From Planococcus salinarum (GTDB lineage: Bacteria; Bacillota; Bacilli; Bacillales_A; Planococcaceae), in contig NZ_VIFV01000001.1 in the NCBI RefSeq assembly GCF_007004625.1, positions 1 to 64,000 of the forward strand: a stretch of DNA of 64,000 bases, read 5' to 3'. Each line of letters starts with the position of its first letter. The stretch's first letter is position 1. The notes beneath the pieces were generated by a model. The model saw nothing but the letters and a program-made list of their open reading frames with translations, was not told the DNA's origin and searched no databases. Positions 53,372 through 64,000 of this stretch are shown here, in pieces. Both the position numbers and the translations under genes were made by a program.

Positions 53372-54364
53372 TTACCGGGCTCTTCTTGAAAGGCTCTCCA
53401 ACATGATCCCAGTGCCGTTCGCCACACTGTTCATTGGATCTTCTGCAATGAACACAGGTACCTTCAGCTCTTCTGCAAGCAACTTTTCAATGCCATGCAG
53501 CAAAGCGCCTCCCCCTGTCAGGATGATTCCTCTGTCGATGATATCCGCCGACAGTTCCGGCGGTGTCTTCTCCAGCACACGCTTGGCCGAAGTCACAATC
53601 ATATGGACAGATTCCCGCATTGCCAATTCGATTTCATCCGAATGAATGGAAATGACCCGTGGTAGTCCGGATACCATATCGCGGCCGCGGATATCCATTT
53701 CATCTTTACGACCGCCTTTGTAGACAGTGCCGATTTCCATTTTTATGTTTTCAGCCGTCCGTTCACCAATCAGCATCTTATAATGTTTTTTTACATACTG
53801 GAGAATATTATCGTCAAATACATCTCCGGCTACTTTGATCGTTTCACTCGTAACGATATCGCCCATCGAAAGGACCGCAACGTCAGTAGTTCCCCCACCA
53901 ATATCAATAACCATATTGCCTGTCGGCTGGTAAATATCCATTCCGGTTCCAATGGCGGCAACTTTCGGTTCTTCTTCAAGGTAGACCTTTTTGCCCCCTG
54001 ATTTTTCAGCAGCTTCCCGGATCGCTTTCTGTTCCACACTTGTTACATTTGTCGGACAGCATATAAGGATTCGCGGTTTGTTCATGAATCCTTTTACTTT
54101 TATTCTTTCAATAAAATACTTCAACATAATTTCTGTGACATCAAAATCGGCAATGACCCCTTCTTTCAAGGGTCTTACAGCAATAATATTTTCCGGCGTA
54201 CGTCCAATCATATTTCTCGCATCTTCCCCCACAGCAATTACCTGACTCGTTCTGCGGTCCATTGCAACGACCGATGGTTCATTCAAAATTACCCCTTTGC
54301 CTTTTACGTATATAAGAACATTTGCTGTTCCTAGGTCAATGCCTATATCTCTTGAAAACAACAT
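53372..54364 (-). CDS. mbl: Rod-shape determining protein Mbl (MreB-like actin)
   Basis: 330 aa. Actin-fold phosphate loops are present: DIGIDLGTANVLIYVKG (phosphate 1), VIDIGGGTTDVAVLS (phosphate 2) and the adenosine motif ILTGGGALLHGI. The insertion and position (between murA and fabZ) match Mbl rather than MreB. It forms membrane-bound filaments that guide cylindrical wall growth. The organism should therefore have Mbl-driven wall synthesis even if cells look coccoid. Confidence 0.93.
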   Translation of the reverse strand: MLFSRDIGIDLGTANVLIYVKGKGVILNEPSVVAMDRRTSQVIAVGEDARNMIGRTPENIIAVRPLKEGVIADFDVTEIMLKYFIERIKVKGFMNKPRILICCPTNVTSVEQKAIREAAEKSGGKKVYLEEEPKVAAIGTGMDIYQPTGNMVIDIGGGTTDVAVLSMGDIVTSETIKVAGDVFDDNILQYVKKHYKMLIGERTAENIKMEIGTVYKGGRKDEMDIRGRDMVSGLPRVISIHSDEIELAMRESVHMIVTSAKRVLEKTPPELSADIIDRGIILTGGGALLHGIEKLLAEELKVPVFIAEDPMNSVANGTGIMLESLSRRAR

Positions 54365-54556
54365 TCCTGCTACCCCTTCCGGTAATGGTCCCTCTATTAT
54401 GTATTATTCTGTAAAGACGCTCCTAACTGAATATTTTAACACAAAGATTCGGACTCCTACACAAATATTTAGAAAGAATATATGTTATGTTGAAAAAATT
54501 TAAATATTCGATATTACTATATTACCTGCAACTATTCCTACAACCGCTGCACTCTG

Positions 54557-54570
54557 ATTTCCCGGGAAAT
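54557..54570. promoter_or_regulatory. Noc-binding-site match, site 3
   Basis: Perfect ATTTCCCGGGAAAT between the murA terminator and the mbl start. Confidence 0.75.
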
Positions 54571-54590
54571 ATTGGACAGTCCGCTAACTT

Positions 54591-54623
54591 AAAAAGCCCG
54601 GAAGCATATTTGCTTCCGGGCTT
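54591..54623 (-). terminator. Terminator of murA
   Basis: A perfect stem AAGCCCGGAAGCA / TGCTTCCGGGCTT is followed by T on the minus strand. Confidence 0.88.
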
Positions 54624-54644
54624 AAATAATAGATGAATATATAA

Positions 54645-55943
54645 TTAGACCGTCTGTTCTTCCATGACCGGTGATTCTTCTGTCATGACGCGTTCGATAT
54701 CTGCGCCAAGCGATGCCAATTTCTTATGAAAGTCAACGTATCCACGATCCAGGTGATACAGCTCATTAACGCGGGTAATTCCTTCAGCAGCCAGTCCTGC
54801 AAGAATCAATGCAGCTGCAGCACGTAAATCCGTAGCTGCTACTTCTGCGCCCTGCAATTTGGATGAGCCTTCCATGATAACGGAACGCCCTTCGATTTTA
54901 ACTGAAGCATTCATGCGGCGGAACTCTTCCACGTGCATAAAGCGATTTTCGAAAACCGTTTCAGTCAAAATCCCATTGCCTTTAGCCGTCAGCATCAATG
55001 ACATCATCTGTGATTGCATATCTGTAGGGAACCCTGGGTGCGGCATTGTTTTGATATCAATTGAGCGAAGCGGCCGGCTTGCCTGAATGCGAAGTCCTTC
55101 AGCCGTCTCCTCGATTCTCACGCCCATTTCTCCAAGTTTGGAGATCAGTGCTGCCATGTGTTCAGGTACAGCATTTTCAATCGTGATGTCACCTTCCGTA
55201 ATAGCAGCGGCGACCATAAAGGTACCGGCTTCAACCCGATCCGGAATGATGTAGTGAACAGCGCCATTCATTTCTTCGACGCCCTCGATGCGTATCGTAT
55301 CCGTACCGGCACCGATCACTTTGCCGCCCATTTCGTTGATGTAAGTAGCCAAATCGACGATTTCAGGTTCTTTTGCAGCATTTTCGATGGTTGTCACACC
55401 ATCTGCCAGTGCAGCAGCTGTCATGATGTTTTCTGTCGCTCCCACACTCGGGAAATCCAGGTAAATTTTTGCTCCACGCAATCTTCCGTTAACATTCGCT
55501 TCAACAAATCCATTGCCGAACGTGATTTTTGCGCCCATCGCTTCGAATCCTTTGAGGTGAAGTTCGATTGGACGTGAACCGATTGCGCAGCCGCCTGGAA
55601 GAGCCACCCGTGCAAAGCCATTGCGTGCAAGAAGCGGTCCCATAACCAAAATGGAAGCTCTCATTTTTCTCACGTATTCAAACTGAGCTTCGCTTGACAA
55701 AGTTGCCGATGAATCGATATGCATTTCGTTCTTTTCGGGAAAGTATTCAATGTTTACGTTCAGGCTCTTAAGAACCTCCTGAATTGTATAAACATCTGCC
55801 AAATGCGGAACTTCCCTGATGATGCTTTTTCCTGAACCAGCAAGCAATGCTCCGGCCAGGACAGGAAGTACTGCGTTCTTGGCACCTTCCACTCTTACTT
55901 TTCCGTTTAGTTTGTTACCGCCTCTTACAATGATCTGTTCCAC
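54645..55943 (-). CDS. murA: UDP-N-acetylglucosamine 1-carboxyvinyltransferase MurA
   Basis: 432 aa from a GTG at 55943, preceded by GGAGGG seven nt upstream. The catalytic Cys lies in [18 protein letters not shown] (the fosfomycin-sensitive Cys). [14 protein letters not shown] and [12 protein letters not shown] confirm the family. It adds enolpyruvate to UDP-GlcNAc, the first step of peptidoglycan synthesis. Placement after the atp operon and DUF1146 matches murAA. Confidence 0.95.
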   Translation of the reverse strand: MEQIIVRGGNKLNGKVRVEGAKNAVLPVLAGALLAGSGKSIIREVPHLADVYTIQEVLKSLNVNIEYFPEKNEMHIDSSATLSSEAQFEYVRKMRASILVMGPLLARNGFARVALPGGCAIGSRPIELHLKGFEAMGAKITFGNGFVEANVNGRLRGAKIYLDFPSVGATENIMTAAALADGVTTIENAAKEPEIVDLATYINEMGGKVIGAGTDTIRIEGVEEMNGAVHYIIPDRVEAGTFMVAAAITEGDITIENAVPEHMAALISKLGEMGVRIEETAEGLRIQASRPLRSIDIKTMPHPGFPTDMQSQMMSLMLTAKGNGILTETVFENRFMHVEEFRRMNASVKIEGRSVIMEGSSKLQGAEVAATDLRAAAALILAGLAAEGITRVNELYHLDRGYVDFHKKLASLGADIERVMTEESPVMEEQTV

Positions 55944-56228
55944 TGATATGCCCTCCATGTATAAAATGATATGTAAATAAATGCAAACTGTATATAAAAC
56001 GATAAAAGTCCAATGTCATAGTTTAGAAACAAAACCTTACCTATAATACCCGTTATTTATTATAATAACAAGCATCTGGAAGCTTATTTTTATAAAAAAT
56101 AAATTGTTCGTTTATATTATTCGTAATATCTTCCTGCTTTGTGTCCGTCGACTCAGACTTAATATTACAATTTGATTACAGTGAATATTTTCCCCGTATA
56201 TAGGAAAATAAACATGGTTTTGAAATTT

Positions 56229-56242
56229 ATTTCCCGGGAAAT
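56229..56242. promoter_or_regulatory. Noc-binding-site match, site 4
   Basis: Perfect ATTTCCCGGGAAAT, immediately beside a long hairpin after the DUF1146 gene. Confidence 0.75.
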
Positions 56243-56247
56243 AGCTA

Positions 56248-56305
56248 AGGTTTGGCAATTCGCCCTGATTCCACCCAGTGGAAACACGGTGAATTGCCAA
56301 ACCTC
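56248..56305 (-). terminator. Long hairpin after the DUF1146 gene
   Basis: The arms AGGTTTGGCAATTC / GAATTGCCAAACCT are perfect over 14 bp, with an inner TTCCAC/GTGGAA hairpin. No T-run follows; it may be a terminator or another kind of hairpin. The stop codon overlaps one end. Confidence 0.55.
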
Positions 56306-56537
56306 AAAAGAGATAGGGCAATTGGCGGGACCAGGAAGATATGTTCAGGAAAAAGGTTGAAACGCTCGTCCCTAAAGCAATGCTGAGAAATATATACAGA
56401 ATTTGTGCCTGCAGGACATGGTTTTTTCTGATCCAATTTTCAAAAGTCATCGCCCGCAGCGCATAAAAAGCTACACCCGTAAAAAATATGTGGCTAAAGA
56501 TGGAGATTAATGCCTGTTGACCGATCATCATTTCCAT
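56304..56537 (-). CDS. DUF1146 family protein (YwzB-like)
   Basis: 77 aa with two membrane spans, FSHIFFTGVAFYALRAM and ILYIFLSIALGTSVSTFFLN. It matches the DUF1146 family found between the atp operon and murA in Bacillus. Function unknown. The start follows AAGGAAGG. Confidence 0.85.
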   Translation of the reverse strand: MEMMIGQQALISIFSHIFFTGVAFYALRAMTFENWIRKNHVLQAQILYIFLSIALGTSVSTFFLNISSWSRQLPYLF

Positions 56538-56574
56538 ATAAACCTTCCTTTCTAGTGAATTATATATAAATTAA

Positions 56575-56616
56575 AGAAAAAGCGAACAAAAGTTAGGATA
56601 ACTTTTGTCCGCTTTC
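56575..56616 (-). terminator. Terminator of the atp operon
   Basis: Stem AAAGCGGACAAAAGTTA / TAACTTTTGTTCGCTTT, one mismatch, followed by TTCTTT on the minus strand; it lies after the repeat that follows atpC. Confidence 0.8.
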
Positions 56617-56637
56617 CACTGTTCTGTCGCTAACCTA

Positions 56638-56756
56638 TGTCCAGACTCCAGCGACCCAGCTCTTCGGGTCACAAGCCACTTCGGCTGTGCGGCTGAAAAG
56701 ATGCCGCTTCGCCAAAGCGTCTTATGCCTGTCAGAGCTTAACGGGTGCTGTCGCTT
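56638..56756 (-). repeat. Structured ~120-bp repeat, copy 1 (after atpC)
   Basis: Plus strand runs from TGTCCAGACTCCAGCG to GGGTGCTGTCGC and pairs AGCG-ACCC...GGGT-GCT, AGCTCT...AGAGCT and CTTATG... (partly) as a long hairpin. Starts at the atpC stop codon and ends just before the atp terminator. Two further copies are at 58960-59078 and 62740-62856, all in the same orientation. Confidence 0.85.
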
Positions 56757-58634
<1,878 letters not shown>

Positions 58635-58671
58635 TTATCTTCTATACTAATTAAGAAAATTTCTTCATAAT

Positions 58672-58917
58672 CCGATATTCCGCAAAACAGCTTCGCTTGC
58701 CTGGGGCCTCGTGCTGAGCTAACTCGTGCTCGTTACACTTCGCCCGAGTGGATCTCAACACTTCGCTCGAAACACAGTTGGAAAGCCAACTGCGTTTCTG
58801 CTCCCCTGGGCGTCTTCGCTGTTTTGCTACATATCTAAGCTATTTCTTAGCGCCGGCGCGCCTCCGGACTGGGCGAAGCAATAAGACGAGTGGTTTTCTC
58901 GGCTTATTGCGGGAGCC
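58672..58917. repeat. Long structured repeat, copy 2 (CCGATATTCCGCAAAAC family)
   Basis: Shares its first 24 bp with the copy at 50144 and ends GGCTTATTGCGGGAGCC. The hairpin at 58769-58798 reads CAGTTGG/CCAACTG, where copy 1 reads GAGTTGG/CCAACTC: both sides of one pair have changed together. Lies between atpD and atpG, upstream of repeat copy 58960-59078; no gene in this 477-bp gap. Confidence 0.8.
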
Positions 58918-58959
58918 TTGTCCAAAGCGCCGAAGCGATATATTAACTTTTCTATTCGA

Positions 58960-59078
58960 TGTCCAGACTCCAGCGGCCCAGCTCTTCGGGTCATAAGTCA
59001 ACTCAGCTGCGTGGCACAGAACGCCACTTCGCTGATTCGCCTTATGCCTTTCAGAGCTTAACGGGCGCTGTCGCTTTT
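58960..59078 (-). repeat. Structured ~120-bp repeat, copy 2 (between atpG and atpD)
   Basis: TGTCCAGACTCCAGCGGCCC...GGGCGCTGTCGC. It starts at the atpG stop codon. The outer stem has a G-C pair where copy 1 has an A-T pair. Confidence 0.85.
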
Positions 59079-59951
<873 letters not shown>

Positions 59952-59984
59952 TTAATATTTTTTCTTCTGATCCAGCTGAAACGT

Positions 59985-61514
<1,530 letters not shown>

Positions 61515-61521
61515 TCATTTA

Positions 61522-62052
61522 TTAACCGATCAATTGACGCTGCAGGCGAGCCAGTTTCGTGCTGACGCTGCTGTCGTAGATGCGGTTTCCGATTTGAAGA
61601 CGCAATCCGCCGAGTAACGATGGATCGATGATGTTTTCAATTCGCAATGCCTGTTTTCCTACTTTTTGTGAAAACACAGTTGAAATCGAAGCGCGTTCCT
61701 CTTCCGTCAACGGACGGGTCGAGTAAACTTTCGCATCCTGGATTCCTTGTGCCTCATTGGAAAGGGCGATGTAAGCATCCACCAATTCCCCTATTTCATC
61801 CAAACGTTTACGTTCAGCAATCAATTGAATCGTGTTGATTACATATTGATTGCCTTGTTTAAACAATTCGTTGATAAGATTGATTCGTTTTTCAGATGAT
61901 AGTTTCGGAGAAATCATCAGCTGATAAAGTTCAGGGGTCATGGCGAAAACTTTTTTCACTTCGCGCAGATCCTCTTCGACTTCAGCAGTTACCTGATGTT
62001 TTTGCGCCGTTTGGAACAATGCTAAGGCATAGCGTTCTGCAGCTTGACTCAT
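61522..62052 (-). CDS. atpH: F1 ATP synthase delta subunit
   Basis: 176 aa, stator subunit (OSCP). N-terminal RYALALFQTAQK; the C-terminal region GGLRLQIGNRIYDSSVSTKLARLQ is diagnostic. Overlaps atpF by 4 bp (ATGA). Confidence 0.96.
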   Translation of the reverse strand: MSQAAERYALALFQTAQKHQVTAEVEEDLREVKKVFAMTPELYQLMISPKLSSEKRINLINELFKQGNQYVINTIQLIAERKRLDEIGELVDAYIALSNEAQGIQDAKVYSTRPLTEEERASISTVFSQKVGKQALRIENIIDPSLLGGLRLQIGNRIYDSSVSTKLARLQRQLIG

Positions 62053-62570
62053 TGCACTTCGCCTGCCTTCGCAATCGTTTCGTTAATCAACTGGCGGTTG
62101 TCTTCCTCAGAGATTTCTTTTTCAAGCACTTTCGTAGCTGCAAGCAATGACAATGCCACAACTTCTTGACGAACTGCCGAAATAGCTTTGTCTCTTTCGT
62201 TGGCAATTTCAAGAACTGCCGCTTCTTTCATGCGTCCAGATTCAGCGCGTGCCGTCGTGATAATTTCCTCACGAGAAACTTCGCCTTGCTTTTTGGCATT
62301 TTCAACGATTTCCTGTGCCTGTGTACGCGCGTCTTTCAGAAGGCTGCGCTGTTCATCAAGCATTTTTTTGGATTCCAGACGGCTGTTTTCTGCAGTTTCG
62401 ATTTCACTTGCGATCAAGTCTTCACGCTGCTGCATTACGCCCATCAAAGGTCCCCATGCGAATTTCTTCAGCAAGAACATAAGTACAAGGAAAGTCGATA
62501 ATGTTACTAAAATATCCCCTATATTTAAAAATTCCCCGGTTGCGCCGAGTGCGAGGTGATCAAAAAACAC
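62049..62570 (-). CDS. atpF: Fo ATP synthase b subunit
   Basis: 173 aa from a GTG at 62570, with AAGGGAGTGA upstream. One N-terminal membrane span and a long charged helix (peripheral stalk). Confidence 0.96.
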   Translation of the reverse strand: MFFDHLALGATGEFLNIGDILVTLSTFLVLMFLLKKFAWGPLMGVMQQREDLIASEIETAENSRLESKKMLDEQRSLLKDARTQAQEIVENAKKQGEVSREEIITTARAESGRMKEAAVLEIANERDKAISAVRQEVVALSLLAATKVLEKEISEEDNRQLINETIAKAGEVQ

Positions 62571-62677
62571 GATTGTTTCACTCCCTTCAAGAGCCTAAAA
62601 TACATTTCTTCTATAGTAAGATCTTTACTTGCATTAAGATGATTTTTCAGTCGTCAAAAAATGATTCATACAAGCGT

Positions 62678-62714
62678 AAATGGCGAAAAACATGCCGGAG
62701 CATTCTCGCCATTT
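62678..62714. other. Hairpin between atpE and atpF
   Basis: The arms AAATGGCGA / TCGCCATTT are perfect over 9 bp, with a partly paired interior. It may stabilise or process the highly expressed atpE message; inference. Confidence 0.5.
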
Positions 62715-62739
62715 AGCTTTAATGTCTGAGTTATGTTGC

Positions 62740-62856
62740 TGTCCAGACTCCAACGGCCAACTCCTCGGGTCATAAGCCAGCCCAGCTGCGCGGCTTTCGC
62801 CGCTTCGCTGGTATGTCTTATGCCTTTCAGAGCTTAGCGGGCGCCTTCGCTTTTCT
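62740..62856 (-). repeat. Structured ~120-bp repeat, copy 3 (between atpE and atpF)
   Basis: TGTCCAGACTCCAACGGCC...AGCGGGCGCC. More diverged than copies 1-2, but it keeps TCATAAG...CTTATG and CTCGGG. Ends 5 nt before the atpE stop codon. Confidence 0.82.
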
Positions 62857-62861
62857 AAATA

Positions 62862-63089
<228 letters not shown>

Positions 63090-63140
63090 TCAGGATGATT
63101 GTTTTTTTATTTTCTTTGCCCGATATGGGCGTTTTTATAC

Positions 63141-63884
<744 letters not shown>

Positions 63885-64000
63885 TTAATGGTGTTTCACG
63901 TGATAGATGATCCGTTCCGTCAAAAGGAGGATATACGGAATCATCAATCCTATTACCGTACTGACCAAGTGAATGTGCTCTGCGAATAAAATCGCTAACG
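63885..64000 (-). CDS. atpI: ATP synthase protein I, C-terminal part (truncated by window edge)
   Basis: The last 37 codons of a minus-strand gene ending TAA at 63885, with hydrophobic segments (FAEHIHLVSTVIGLMIPYI and a second span). Position just before atpB identifies atpI, a putative assembly factor or Mg2+ channel of the operon. The start lies beyond the window. Confidence 0.85.
   Translation of the reverse strand, partial: LAILFAEHIHLVSTVIGLMIPYILLLTERIIYHVKHH
63892..63907. promoter_or_regulatory. Possible parS-like site
   Basis: TGTTTCACGTGATAGA matches the ParB/Spo0J site TGTTNCACGTGAAACA at 13 of 15 fixed positions, with the central CACGTG intact. It lies inside atpI coding sequence. 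Confidence 0.4.

Overview
The window looks like a chromosomal segment of a non-sporulating Planococcaceae bacterium (Planococcus/Planomicrobium type). This is inferred from gene content and order: an atpIBEFHAGDC operon followed by a DUF1146 gene, murA, mbl, fabZ, a YwpF-like gene, a short ssb and a ywqB-ywqA (SWIM/SNF2) pair, as in Bacillus. The spoIID/spoIIQ/spoIIID genes that lie between murA and mbl in spore-forming relatives are missing. Many secreted proteins carry S-layer homology (SLH) domains. I see no rRNA, tRNA or CRISPR array.

Region 0.3-28.8 kb is a cell-surface cluster. Seven secreted enzymes carry SLH triplets: two subtilases, an extracellular nuclease, a 5'-nucleotidase, a glucosaminidase, an amidase and an NlpC/P60 hydrolase. 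Among them lie tagA-like, flippase, DUF5693 and csaB genes, which fit synthesis and pyruvylation of the secondary cell wall polysaccharide that SLH domains bind. An LTA synthase-type sulfatase and an acyltransferase 3 protein are also here. A REP-associated tyrosine transposase at 4.8-5.4 kb is accompanied by five REP-like palindromes, three of which abut stop codons.

Region 29-45 kb carries metabolism: an AgcS symporter, a dipeptide epimerase and M20 hydrolase pair, a NERD protein, patA-rocB, an EamA transporter, an HlyD-like adaptor with a membrane partner, a DUF2187 protein and an LD-carboxypeptidase. Its intergenic gaps hold an unusual repeat: motifs spaced exactly 21 bp apart (two helical turns), alternating with a pair of GC-rich hairpins, in tandem units of about 225-237 bp. 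It occurs at five places between 26.5 and 40.5 kb.

Region 45-64 kb is the conserved core (ywqBA, ssb, ywpF, fabZ, mbl, murA, atp). The atp operon is interrupted at three intergenic positions by copies of a structured repeat of about 120 bp, and two copies of a longer structured repeat lie at 50.1 and 58.7 kb.

Four perfect copies of the 14-bp palindrome ATTTCCCGGGAAAT, the Bacillus subtilis Noc (nucleoid occlusion) binding site, occur in intergenic DNA. A near match to parS lies at the right edge. These suggest the segment is outside the terminus and carries chromosome-organisation sites. The best candidates for something undescribed are the 21-bp phased repeat with hairpins and the structured repeats in the atp operon. 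Start codons were chosen by ribosome binding site and family length; TTG and GTG starts are common.
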